From DUUS01 sp964416365 (GTDB taxonomy: Bacteria; Bacillota_I; Bacilli_A; RF39; UBA660): a DNA stretch of 15,622 nucleotides. Positions 1 through 7,563 of this stretch are shown piece by piece (position 1 is the first letter of the stretch; the number at the start of each line of letters is the position of its first letter). Under the pieces are notes generated by a model. It searched no databases and had not been told where the DNA came from. It was given only the letters and a program-made list of their open reading frames with translations. The position numbers were made by a program, and so were the translations under genes. The stretch is from contig CAYQDO010000021.1 of NCBI GenBank assembly GCA_964416365.1, positions 1-15,622 on the forward strand, written 5' to 3'.

Positions 1-125
1 TTATTCTACATATTATTTTATCATAAATATTTTTGCATTGTTATACTAGATTTTTCTAATATATAGATTGATAGATATAGGTTTTGTAGTAGTAAAAGAT
101 TTGTAATATTATTTATAGAATAATT
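1..125. other. AT-rich intergenic region, no gene seen
   Basis: This stretch lies downstream of the zinc peptidase gene and runs to the window edge. It is very AT-rich. Short inverted repeats are present (for example TATTAGA/TCTAGTA around 46-64 with one G-T pair), but neither strand shows a U-tract beside them, so I do not call a terminator. No open reading frame of useful length was seen. Confidence 0.5.
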
Positions 126-797
126 TTAATCTCTATTTCTTGTAAATATTAAAATTAAACGTAAAACTTCTAAAGCACTAGCTAGGACACCGGCTACATA
201 TGTATATGCTGCAGCTTTTAACATATTATTAGTGCATTCAAATTCTTCTTCATTAACTAAGTTATATTTTTTTAGTTCTTCTTTAGCTTTTGAACTAGCA
301 TTAAATTCCACTGGTAAAGTAATTAATTGAAAAATTAATCCTAAAGAAACCATCAAAATTCCTAACCAAATTAAATTCAAAGAAGAAAATATAAAACCTA
401 ATAATAAAACAAAATATGCGGTACTGGTTCCAAGTTTCACTATAGGAAAAATAGTACTACGAATTCTCATAAAAGCATATCCATCTTTATCTTGAATGGC
501 ATGTGAGCATTCATGAGCAGCAATTGCTAAAGCCGCAATACTTTTACCATGATATACTTCACTTGATAATCTTACTGTCTTACGAGACGAATCGTAATGA
601 TCATTCATTGTACCTTTAACTTCTACAACATATAAATCTTTTAAACCGTTATTTTCTAAAATCTTTTTGGCAACATCATAGCCGGTTAACTTTTTGTTAT
701 TGGCTATTTGTTTATATTTACCATAAGTAATTGAAACATAGATTTGAGCTATTAAAGGTATTACTAAAATTAATAAAAATAAACTATCATACGGCAT
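126..797 (-). CDS. yugP: Membrane zinc metallopeptidase, YugP type (Zn_peptidase_2)
   Basis: Predicted integral-membrane zinc protease of about 223 residues, the usual size for the YugP family. The zinc-binding HEXXH motif is HECSH at residues 95-99, preceded by the AIAAHE context usual in the family. A probable third zinc ligand is Glu164 in LPVEFNAS. Hydrophobic segments lie at about residues 5-24, 123-140, 143-161 and 197-217, so the catalytic part sits between membrane helices near the cytoplasmic face. The physiological substrate of YugP proteins is unknown. I chose the ATG at 797 because AGGTGA lies 5 nt upstream; a GTG at 806 is in frame but has no separate ribosome site and would overlap cysS. 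The start follows the cysS TGA by one base, so it is probably translationally coupled to cysS. Confidence 0.85.
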   Translation of the reverse strand: MPYDSLFLLILVIPLIAQIYVSITYGKYKQIANNKKLTGYDVAKKILENNGLKDLYVVEVKGTMNDHYDSSRKTVRLSSEVYHGKSIAALAIAAHECSHAIQDKDGYAFMRIRSTIFPIVKLGTSTAYFVLLLGFIFSSLNLIWLGILMVSLGLIFQLITLPVEFNASSKAKEELKKYNLVNEEEFECTNNMLKAAAYTYVAGVLASALEVLRLILIFTRNRD

Positions 798-798
798 A

Positions 799-2193
799 TC
801 ACTCACCTACAATCTTGTATGTTGTTCCTTCTCTAGTATCTATTAGCATAATTCCTTTAGCAAGTAAATCATTACGAATAGAATCTGCCATATCATAATC
901 TTTACGTTTTTTAGCATTATCTCTGGCTTTTATTAAAGCCATTATTTCTTCATGATTGGCACTTTTCTTTTCATCTTTTATCAAATCTAAACTTAAAACT
1001 TTATCAAAACTTCTGATTAAATCTAATTTAGTATGACCATTAACTAAATCATTTTTTAATAAGTCATAAATTAAAGTTATCGCATTAGCTGTATTTAAAT
1101 CATCTTCTAAATGACTAATGAATTTATTATTATAGAAGGCAAAAGCATCTTCATCTAATATTCCTTCATCTTTAATTAAAGAAATTTTATTAAGTAATTT
1201 CTTATAAGCTAAATCTGCACTGTTTAAAGATTCAAAGCTAAATACTAATTGTTTACGATAGTGACTGTTTAAGCACATAAAACGATAACTTAAAGGGTTA
1301 TAACCTTTTTCTTTTAATAAAGAAACGGTTAAGGTTGCTCCTTTACTTTTACTCATTTTACCAGATTCATCTAATAAATGTTCATTGTGGAACCAATAAT
1401 TACACCATTTATGACCTAAATAAGCTTCACTTTGAGCTATTTCATTAGTATGATGTGGGAAAATATTATCTACTCCACCGCCATGAATATCAAGATATTC
1501 TCCACCATGATTAATTGAAATCCCGGTACATTCCATATGCCATCCCGGATATCCCATACCCCAAGGAGAATCCCATTTTAATTCTTGATCTTCAAACTTT
1601 GATTTAGTAAACCAAAGTACAAAGTCAGTTTTATTCCTTTTATTAGGATCGTTTTCTACATCTTCTCTAGCACCGACAATTAATTCATCTTCTTTATGGT
1701 TGGTTAATTGATAATAATCTGTTAATTTTGAAGTATCAAAATAAACATTACCACCAGATAAATAAGCATATCCTTTATCTATTAATGTTTCTATGATTGC
1801 AATATATTTTTCAATATGTTTAGTAGCTGGAGATACTATTTCCGGAACTTTGTTATTAACTAAATCAAAATCTATAAAAAATTTATCGGTATAGTAAGCA
1901 GCTATGTCTAAAACTGATTTTTTTTCCTTCTTGGCACTTAAAACCATCTTATCTTCACCATAATCAGAATCACCAGTTAAATGACCTACATCGGTAATAT
2001 TCATAATTCTTTTAACTTTATAACCTAAATATCTTAAAGTTTTATCTAAAATATCATGGCCAATATAATTACGCATATTACCAATATGTTGATCATGATA
2101 AACCGTCGGACCACAAGTATAAAATATTATTTCTCCGTCACGATGTGGTTTAAACTCTTCTACTTTTTTTGTTAATGTATTATAAAATCTCAT
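799..2193 (-). CDS. cysS: Cysteinyl-tRNA synthetase
   Basis: Class I aminoacyl-tRNA synthetase that charges tRNA-Cys with cysteine in the cytoplasm. From the ATG at 2193 it is 464 residues, normal for bacterial CysRS. Visible signatures are the HIGH-type motif HIGN (36-39) in the Rossmann fold, the KMSKS loop (279-283), and the zinc site that selects cysteine: Cys27, Cys222, His247 and Glu251, matching Cys28/Cys209/His234/Glu238 of the E. coli enzyme. The C-terminal third carries the DALR-like anticodon region, including the KARDNAKKRKDYDMAD helix. A TTG four codons upstream (2205) is in frame, but GGAGG overlaps it and is correctly placed, 5 nt, before the ATG at 2193. It lies 32 bp after the ClpC-like gene. 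No T-box leader fits in that gap, so expression is probably by read-through or a weak local promoter. Confidence 0.97.
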   Translation of the reverse strand: MRFYNTLTKKVEEFKPHRDGEIIFYTCGPTVYHDQHIGNMRNYIGHDILDKTLRYLGYKVKRIMNITDVGHLTGDSDYGEDKMVLSAKKEKKSVLDIAAYYTDKFFIDFDLVNNKVPEIVSPATKHIEKYIAIIETLIDKGYAYLSGGNVYFDTSKLTDYYQLTNHKEDELIVGAREDVENDPNKRNKTDFVLWFTKSKFEDQELKWDSPWGMGYPGWHMECTGISINHGGEYLDIHGGGVDNIFPHHTNEIAQSEAYLGHKWCNYWFHNEHLLDESGKMSKSKGATLTVSLLKEKGYNPLSYRFMCLNSHYRKQLVFSFESLNSADLAYKKLLNKISLIKDEGILDEDAFAFYNNKFISHLEDDLNTANAITLIYDLLKNDLVNGHTKLDLIRSFDKVLSLDLIKDEKKSANHEEIMALIKARDNAKKRKDYDMADSIRNDLLAKGIMLIDTREGTTYKIVGE

Positions 2194-2225
2194 ATTTACC
2201 TCCAACTACTTTTATTTTATCATTT

Positions 2226-3932
2226 TTAGCTTGCAAATAAAAGATTATTATCTTGATTAAATCCAATTGGATTCTTACATTCATTATTTAGTAAGAAGAT
2301 TATCGTATTGTTTAATAAAATTTTTTCATTTTTATTATTCGAAATATATCCATTGTTAATCATCGTATCTATTAAATTAAATAAAATCTTCCCAGCATCT
2401 TGATAGTTATTGAAAATGATTATAGAAAAAGGAAACTCGTTAATTTCGTCAAATAGAAAATTATTACCTAAAAGTTTATTAATGCTGTATTCATCATTAT
2501 AGTCACGACAATCAATATTAATTAAATGGATATTCAAATATTTAGTAACTAATTTAATTATTTCTTCCTTTTTATTTTTGTCACTGCCATTTAAAATCAT
2601 ATATCTGTTTGACTTTTTATCTTTTAAGATACCGATGATATTTTTAATCATTTGTTCATTATATTTGTTAGTCAACTCTTCTTTTAAACTATCAATTTTT
2701 TGCATATCATAACAACTTAAATTTATTCGAGATGAAATAATACCGTAGATATCTTTTTCAGTAAGAATTAAATTCGTATCCAAATTTTGATAATTTTCTA
2801 AAGTTTTTTTAGAACATGCAGTATCTAGAATATCAATACATTTATCGGGATTATATAAGTTAGGTAAATATTTATCACATTCTTTAATTAAATAATTTAT
2901 GGTTTTATTTGGTATTTTAATACTATAGTGTTTTTCAAAATTTTCTTTTACTCTAGATAGTATATATTTCATGTCCTCTAAATTAGGTTCATTAATAGTT
3001 ACCGGAGCAAATCTTCTACATAAAGCAGAATCTTTTTTTATATATTCATTATATTCATTAATGGTAGTTGCCCCGATTATTGATAAATCCCCACGAGCTA
3101 AATATGGTTTTAAAATATTGCCGGCATCTATAGAACCGTCTGACGCTCCGGTTTTAACTATATTATGAATTTCATCAATAAATAATATAATATTTTTTTG
3201 ATTTATTACTTCTTTGATTAAATTATTAACTCTTTCTTCAAATTCCCCACGATACTTAGTACCGGCTATTAAGGAAGCTGTATTAATTAGAATTATTTGT
3301 TTATCTTTAAGTCTTTCTGGAACTAAATCTTTTTTAATCTTTCTGGCTAGTTCCTCAACAATTGCTGTTTTACCGACTCCGGATTTACCAATAAGTAAAG
3401 GATTGTTTTTATTGCGACGTAAAAGTATTTGCATAATTTCTTTTATTTCTTTTTCTCTTAAAAGGATTTTATCATCACTCGTTTTTTCATTTAAGTTAAT
3501 CCCGAGCTCAGTTGTAAAGGAAGGCTTATTTAATTCCTTAGTAACCTCTTTAACTGAGATTCCCATGTTATCGACAATTCTTAAAGCAATTCCATCGGTT
3601 TCATTAAAAAGTGCAGTTAGTAAATAAAGCTCATCCATGTCTTTATGGTCATCATAGGATTTATTATATGCTTTTTCAATAACCTGCTTAAGTAAAGGAG
3701 TATACAGGATTTGTTCGCTTGGTTTACTTGACATACCCACAATATTTACTAAGCTTGTCCGAAAATTGGTGTATGTCAAATTATACTTATAACATATCTT
3801 TTTTATCTTGTCTTTTTTGAGTAGAGAAAGTAATAAATGTTCAGTACCAACATAGGGATGATTTAAACCTAACATCTCTTTTTCAGCATCTTTTAATATT
3901 TCAATAACTGCTTTGTTATAACATTTATCCAT
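2226..3932 (-). CDS. ClpC-like AAA+ ATPase with degenerate, truncated second ATPase domain
   Basis: Class I Clp/Hsp100 unfoldase relative of 568 residues, against about 810 for ClpC. Residues 1-140 are the Clp N-domain (two repeats, with NHPYVGTEHLLLSLL typical of ClpC). Residues 160-375 are an intact D1 AAA+ domain: Walker A GKSGVGKT (182-189), substrate pore loop KYRGE (226-230), Walker B LFIDEI (249-254, with D253/E254), sensor 1 GATT (287-290) and arginine finger R306/R307. The coiled-coil M domain of ClpC is missing. Residues 420-568 align with the D2 domain (SINKLLGNN, FNLIDTMINNGYIS and NNTIIFLLNN match conserved ClpC strands), but Walker A is NGSDKNKKEE and Walker B is IFNNYQDA. The protein stops just after sensor 1, so the ClpP-docking loop and C-terminal lid are absent. 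AAGGAGG lies 8 nt before the ATG. It follows spo0A by 53 bp with no terminator seen. Confidence 0.85.
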   Translation of the reverse strand: MDKCYNKAVIEILKDAEKEMLGLNHPYVGTEHLLLSLLKKDKIKKICYKYNLTYTNFRTSLVNIVGMSSKPSEQILYTPLLKQVIEKAYNKSYDDHKDMDELYLLTALFNETDGIALRIVDNMGISVKEVTKELNKPSFTTELGINLNEKTSDDKILLREKEIKEIMQILLRRNKNNPLLIGKSGVGKTAIVEELARKIKKDLVPERLKDKQIILINTASLIAGTKYRGEFEERVNNLIKEVINQKNIILFIDEIHNIVKTGASDGSIDAGNILKPYLARGDLSIIGATTINEYNEYIKKDSALCRRFAPVTINEPNLEDMKYILSRVKENFEKHYSIKIPNKTINYLIKECDKYLPNLYNPDKCIDILDTACSKKTLENYQNLDTNLILTEKDIYGIISSRINLSCYDMQKIDSLKEELTNKYNEQMIKNIIGILKDKKSNRYMILNGSDKNKKEEIIKLVTKYLNIHLINIDCRDYNDEYSINKLLGNNFLFDEINEFPFSIIIFNNYQDAGKILFNLIDTMINNGYISNNKNEKILLNNTIIFLLNNECKNPIGFNQDNNLLFAS

Positions 3933-3985
3933 TAAAAAATCCTCCTTACAAACTATATGTTTATAATGAGGATAATATTTAAAAA

Positions 3986-4744
3986 CTATTCAACTAGATG
4001 ATCTAATCTTAATTTATCTGCTATGGTTGCTATGAATTCTGAATTAGTTGGTTTGGCCCTATCATAATCAACTGAATGACCAAAGATCTGTTCCATTAGA
4101 TCATAATCACCTCTTGACCAACTGACTTCTATAGCATGCCTGATTGCTCTTTCAACTCGACTAGTTGTTGTATCATATTTTAGTGCTATTTCAGGGTACA
4201 ACTCTTTGGTTATTGCGCCAATCATCGATGGATTATTATACATTAAATCAATTCCGTCGCGAATATACATATAACCTTTAATGTGTGATGGAATGCCTAA
4301 AGAGTGTAATAATGTAGTAATAGCTTGCTTTAAATCTTTGTCTTTGATAATTAGATTATTATCTTTTGCAGTCATAGCATTGATAATATGACTTTCCAAA
4401 TCTTCAAATCTGAATGGTTTAAGCATATAATAGCTAACTCCGACTTCAGTACATTTTTTGATTACATCTAGAGAATTCATTCCGGTGATAATAATACTTT
4501 TCTTGTGGATATTCCTTTTTTTTAATTCTTCTAGAACACTTAATCCATCCATTTTAGGAATTATTAAGTCTATAACAATCAGATCATAATTATCTTTCTG
4601 ACTTGTTAACTTCGCTAAAGCCTCCTCTCCATCGGATGCTTTACCTACTACATTGATACTAACGTGACTACTTAAATACTCTTCTACTGCTTTGACAACG
4701 TTTTGATTGTCATCAACAACAAAAACTCGTATTTCCTTTTCCAT
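3986..4744 (-). CDS. spo0A: Spo0A, master response regulator of sporulation
   Basis: DNA-binding response regulator that, when phosphorylated, switches genes for entry into sporulation. It is 252 residues from the chosen ATG. The N-terminal receiver has acidic D11/D12, phosphoacceptor D59 (VIDLIIPKMDG), T87 and K109 (LKPF). The C-terminal DNA-binding domain (about 130-252) carries the near-invariant Spo0A signature SRVERAIRHAIEVSWSRG from residue 195, and the tail AKPTNSEFIA. An in-frame ATG at 4780 would add 12 residues, but it overlaps the likely -10 region; the ATG at 4744 has AAGGG 6 nt upstream (4751-4755) and gives a normal N-terminus. In most relatives spo0A sits beside spoIVB; here it follows a hybrid kinase and an Hpt-receiver gene. 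It has its own promoter region with a phased array of Spo0A-box-like sites, suggesting autoregulation. Confidence 0.97.
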   Translation of the reverse strand: MEKEIRVFVVDDNQNVVKAVEEYLSSHVSINVVGKASDGEEALAKLTSQKDNYDLIVIDLIIPKMDGLSVLEELKKRNIHKKSIIITGMNSLDVIKKCTEVGVSYYMLKPFRFEDLESHIINAMTAKDNNLIIKDKDLKQAITTLLHSLGIPSHIKGYMYIRDGIDLMYNNPSMIGAITKELYPEIALKYDTTTSRVERAIRHAIEVSWSRGDYDLMEQIFGHSVDYDRAKPTNSEFIATIADKLRLDHLVE

Positions 4745-4768
4745 GTTTTTCCCTTCTATATTACTGCA

Positions 4769-4801
4769 CGTCAAAATCATTATATTATAAAATGTGTCAA
4801 T
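4769..4801 (-). promoter_or_regulatory. Two isolated Spo0A-box-like elements around the spo0A -10 region
   Basis: On the plus strand CGTCAAA (4769-4775) and TGTCAAT (4795-4801) resemble the 0A box TGTCGAA, each differing at two positions. They flank the TATAAT hexamers, so a bound protein there could block or recruit polymerase. They are not in 10-bp register with each other (26 bp apart) and the downstream one of the pair is 23 bp from the phased array. Weak matches alone, supported only by their proximity to the array. Confidence 0.3.
4779..4789 (-). promoter_or_regulatory. Probable spo0A promoter -10 region (two overlapping TATAAT)
   Basis: On the minus strand two perfect TATAAT hexamers overlap (4784-4789 and 4779-4784), about 35-45 bases before the spo0A ATG. 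The -35 position at 16-18 bp spacing holds only TCTTCT or TGGTAT, and there is no TGn extension. A good -10 with a poor -35 is typical of activator-dependent promoters. The TTGACA at 4795-4800 is too close to serve as a -35 for these hexamers. Inferred from sequence only. Confidence 0.5.
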
Positions 4802-4817
4802 ATACCAGAAGATTTAT

Positions 4818-4854
4818 TGTCAATTTACGTCAAGTTATGTCTTTCCATGTCGAA
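4818..4854 (-). promoter_or_regulatory. Four Spo0A-box-like elements in exact 10-bp register upstream of spo0A
   Basis: Read on the plus strand, TGTCAAT (4818), CGTCAAG (4828), TGTCTTT (4838) and TGTCGAA (4848) start exactly 10 bp apart, so all lie on one face of the helix. The last is a perfect match to the TGNCGAA 0A-box consensus; the others keep the GTC core. Tandem 0A boxes at 10-bp spacing are the known binding arrangement for Spo0A dimers at targets such as abrB. Relative to a start near 4777 the array covers about -41 to -77, a position suitable for activation. It lies between the upstream gene's terminator and the spo0A -10 hexamers. Autoregulation by Spo0A is the inference. Confidence 0.6.
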
Positions 4855-4875
4855 AAATAGAATTTTTCATTTTAT

Positions 4876-4899
4876 AAAAAAAGATGACTATGTCATCTT
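4876..4899 (-). terminator. Rho-independent terminator of the kinase/Hpt-receiver unit
   Basis: On the minus strand AAGATGAC, loop ATA, GTCATCTT form a perfect 8-bp stem followed directly by a run of T. The 5' side of the stem overlaps the stop codon of the Hpt-receiver gene. It separates that gene from spo0A, implying that spo0A is transcribed mainly from its own promoter. Confidence 0.8.
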
Positions 4900-5689
4900 A
4901 ATGTCTGGAGTTAAAATCAATTGTTTTATCTACGATATTTTTGACAGCTTGTTCGCTGAAAGGTTTTTTCAATATATCTACTATCGGATATTTAAAAGCA
5001 TTTAAATCGATATCTTTATTATCATTTCCAGTAATAACAGAAACTGGAATCATTGAGAAAAGATTCTTTCCTTTCATATATTCTAAAACTTTAAAGCCAT
5101 CCACATTAGGCATATTTAAATCAAGCAACATTGCTTTAATATTAGTTGAATGTTGTTCTATTAGTTTAATTGCCTCTGCTCCATCGCTAGCGCATAAAAC
5201 ATTAAAGTGTCCGGTAAAAATATTTTTTACAAAATTTTTGATAATGTCAGAATCATCAGCCACCAAAATAGAACCAATACATGTTTGAACATTTGGCTGG
5301 GCTGGTCTAACATCTCTATTTGTTGGTTCTGCACCTGAAACTAGATATTGTTTAACAAATGCAATAACACGATTTGCCTCAGCTATCAAAGCATTATAGT
5401 TTTCATTAACAAAAGCTGTATTATTGGCTTTACTTTGTAACTCATGGGCATAAGCAAACTCAGCCAGCTTCACGAATCCAAAGTATCTGGCATCACTTTT
5501 TAAAGAATGGACTAAGATAGCATAATTAGGCATATCTACCGTTTCTTTAAAATGACTAATTTTAAAAAGCTTATTATCTACTTCTGCTAAAAAATCACCC
5601 AGAGATTCATTATACATCTCCATGTCACCAAATAGTTCCAAACTCTTTTCAACGTCAACCCCATTTTGAATTAAAATATTTTTATCCAT
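4898..5689 (-). CDS. Hpt-receiver fusion protein, probable phosphotransfer intermediate to Spo0A
   Basis: Cytoplasmic 263-residue two-domain protein. Residues 1-118 are predicted helical and match a histidine phosphotransfer (Hpt) domain; HSLKSDARYFG contains the candidate phospho-histidine His61, with the lysine three residues on as in typical HxxK Hpt motifs. A linker rich in Pro and Asn (119-137) leads to a receiver domain (about 138-260) with D145/D146, phosphoacceptor D190 in LLDLNMP, T220 and K242 (KKPF). There is no output domain. Together with the hybrid kinase upstream and spo0A downstream, it is expected to take phosphate from the kinase receiver and pass it to Spo0A; the extra receiver could be a sink or a second input. 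I chose the ATG at 5689, which has AAGGAG upstream overlapping the kinase stop codon; a GTG at 5701 lies directly against that site and is less likely. Spacing to the kinase gene is 15 bp. Confidence 0.85.
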   Translation of the reverse strand: MDKNILIQNGVDVEKSLELFGDMEMYNESLGDFLAEVDNKLFKISHFKETVDMPNYAILVHSLKSDARYFGFVKLAEFAYAHELQSKANNTAFVNENYNALIAEANRVIAFVKQYLVSGAEPTNRDVRPAQPNVQTCIGSILVADDSDIIKNFVKNIFTGHFNVLCASDGAEAIKLIEQHSTNIKAMLLDLNMPNVDGFKVLEYMKGKNLFSMIPVSVITGNDNKDIDLNAFKYPIVDILKKPFSEQAVKNIVDKTIDFNSRH

Positions 5690-5704
5690 TATTAATCTCA
5701 CTCC

Positions 5705-7543
5705 TTATTTACTTAAATATTTAACTATTATTTGATTTAATTCTTTCTTTTCAATAGGCTTTGCTAAATAATCATCAAAACCTTCTGCAAGATATTTTTC
5801 CCTCATTCCTTCAATGGCATTAGCAGTAAGGGCCACTGTGGGAATTGAAAAGTTTGGAAGTTGCCGCAAATTTTTGAGTGTTTCTGTACCACTCATTTTC
5901 GGCATCATATCATCCAGCAAAATTAAATCATAAACATCTTCAGCTTTAACTTTTTCAATTAAGCTGAATCCGTTATCAATAGTTTCTACTTGAAGTCCAT
6001 AGGACGTAAGCAATTTTTGGGCTACTTTTAAATTTAAATTATTATCATCAACTACTAAAACCTTCTTGTTCTTAATATTCATGTTCTCAAGAATATTATT
6101 GTTATCATTAGGTGCATGTTTTTCTTTTGCTTGGTGTACTATTCTTTGATCCAAAACTACGGTAAACTTAGAGCCTTTTCCAAAAACACTTTGAACAAAA
6201 ACTTTACCATTCATTAGTTCAATTAGTTTTTTAGTGATAGCAAGCCCAAGACCAGTGCCTTCGATAGAAGTATTGCCACCTTCATTAATTCTTTCAAATT
6301 TTCTAAATAATTTATTTATATGTTCAGCTTTTATACCAATTCCAGAGTCTTCGACAGAAATAATTAAGCGACATATATCTTGTTTTAAAATCGTATCAAC
6401 TTTAAATTCAACATAACCTTCTTTGGTGTATTTAACTGAGTTAGTTAATAAGTTCAAAATGACTTGCTTAACACGGGTAGCATCTCCAAATAAATATTCA
6501 GGAATAGCCGGATCAAATTTAGTTCTGAATTCTAAAGGTTTATCCCCCATTCTGGCCTTAGTTAAAGACTCCAAATCATCTAATAATTTTTGAGTACTAT
6601 ATTCATTATTAATTATCTCTAGTTTATTAGCTTCAATTTTAGATATATCTAGAATACCATTTACGATCTCCAAAAGAGTTTGAGAAGCCATAATGATATC
6701 ACTAACTTCCTCTTTTGAATCATCTGGTAAATCTTTATCTAGTAATATTTGAGAAAAACCAACAATAGCATTAAGCGGTGTTCTTATTTCATGTGACATG
6801 CTTGATAAGAATTCACTTTTAGAATTATTAGCTTTAACTGCTTGTTCCTTAGCAATATTTAACTCATTAATTAATTTTAAATCCGGATTTTCAATAGTAA
6901 AGAACATGATATAAACTATATAACAACACATTGAAGTAACTATTAATAGTTCCGGATTTACTCTTTGTAATAAAGAAGATACAATAATGCAGATTATCAA
7001 AGAAAAGATAGGTAAATATTTTTTATCTTTAACTTTCTTATAATTTACCAATAAAATTACAATCCAAATTAGAATACAAACTCCAACTAACCCATATGTT
7101 AAATTAGCTCCCGGACCAGTAGTATAAATAATACCGTTTTCACTGACATTGTTTAGTGGAATCAAAAAGATAATTACAGTGACTATAACAAATATTACTG
7201 AAATTATTGCTATTAGTTTTTGAACTATTTTGCTTTTTTCATCAATATCTGCATTCTTATCCAAAATTGCAATTGTAATAACATAAACACTAAAAACTAA
7301 GCATTTACAAAGTAAATATAATAAATAAAGTTTGCACAGAGGATTTACCAAAGGATTATTTACATTAACATAAGCTAGATAAGTACTCGAAATATCTAAA
7401 GCTAAACCAACCCAATTGATAATAATTAGTGAAATGAAAAAAGAATTCTCGATTGATTTCAGTCTTTTTTTACTGAAAAATACGATAGTTAATAACAGCA
7501 TATAAAACGCAGATAAAGTTTGAAAATATATACTACTTATCAT
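5705..7543 (-). CDS. Seven-TM hybrid sensor histidine kinase with C-terminal receiver
   Basis: 612-residue membrane sensor kinase. Seven hydrophobic segments (about residues 3-23, 34-56, 70-93, 107-128, 146-165, 176-191 and 198-216) form the input region, resembling 7TM kinase sensors, with no recognisable extracellular ligand domain. A short linker leads to HisKA with phospho-acceptor His251 (SHEIRTPLN), then the ATPase domain with N box N368, G1 DSGIGI (399-404) and G2 GTGLGLAI (429-436). Residues 493-612 are a receiver with D499/D500, D544 (LLDDMMP), T573 and K595. All catalytic residues are present. As a hybrid kinase it needs an Hpt protein to pass phosphate on, and one is encoded 15 bp downstream, followed by Spo0A. 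It should therefore act as the KinA plus Spo0F equivalent for Spo0A. The signal is unknown. AGGCGG lies 5 nt before the ATG. Confidence 0.92.
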   Translation of the reverse strand: MISSIYFQTLSAFYMLLLTIVFFSKKRLKSIENSFFISLIIINWVGLALDISSTYLAYVNVNNPLVNPLCKLYLLYLLCKCLVFSVYVITIAILDKNADIDEKSKIVQKLIAIISVIFVIVTVIIFLIPLNNVSENGIIYTTGPGANLTYGLVGVCILIWIVILLVNYKKVKDKKYLPIFSLIICIIVSSLLQRVNPELLIVTSMCCYIVYIMFFTIENPDLKLINELNIAKEQAVKANNSKSEFLSSMSHEIRTPLNAIVGFSQILLDKDLPDDSKEEVSDIIMASQTLLEIVNGILDISKIEANKLEIINNEYSTQKLLDDLESLTKARMGDKPLEFRTKFDPAIPEYLFGDATRVKQVILNLLTNSVKYTKEGYVEFKVDTILKQDICRLIISVEDSGIGIKAEHINKLFRKFERINEGGNTSIEGTGLGLAITKKLIELMNGKVFVQSVFGKGSKFTVVLDQRIVHQAKEKHAPNDNNNILENMNIKNKKVLVVDDNNLNLKVAQKLLTSYGLQVETIDNGFSLIEKVKAEDVYDLILLDDMMPKMSGTETLKNLRQLPNFSIPTVALTANAIEGMREKYLAEGFDDYLAKPIEKKELNQIIVKYLSK

Positions 7544-7563
7544 CTAACCGCCTACTTTATATA

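Noticed and set aside
46..64. Inverted repeat as terminator of the zinc peptidase gene
   Set aside because: No T-tract follows on either strand and the stem includes a G-T pair; it is within generally AT-rich sequence.
2194..2225. T-box or other leader for cysS
   Set aside because: Only 32 bases separate the ClpC-like stop and the cysS start, too short for a T-box.
3214..3627. Plus-strand open frame of 137 codons
   Set aside because: It is antisense to the intact D1 domain of the ClpC-like gene, has no ribosome site, and its protein looks like a reverse-frame shadow.
4744..4780. Longer spo0A start at the ATG at 4780
   Set aside because: The extra 12 residues are outside the receiver fold, the codon overlaps the probable -10 hexamers, and the ATG at 4744 has a well-placed AAGGG.
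4703..5288. Plus-strand open frames over spo0A and the Hpt-receiver gene
   Set aside because: They are antisense to clearly conserved domains and span the terminator and box array, with no start signals of their own.
6350..6356. TTCGACA, a perfect 0A box on the minus strand
   Set aside because: It lies inside the conserved ATPase domain of the kinase gene (at the DSGIGI region), far from any promoter, and is explained by codons for V-E-D-S.
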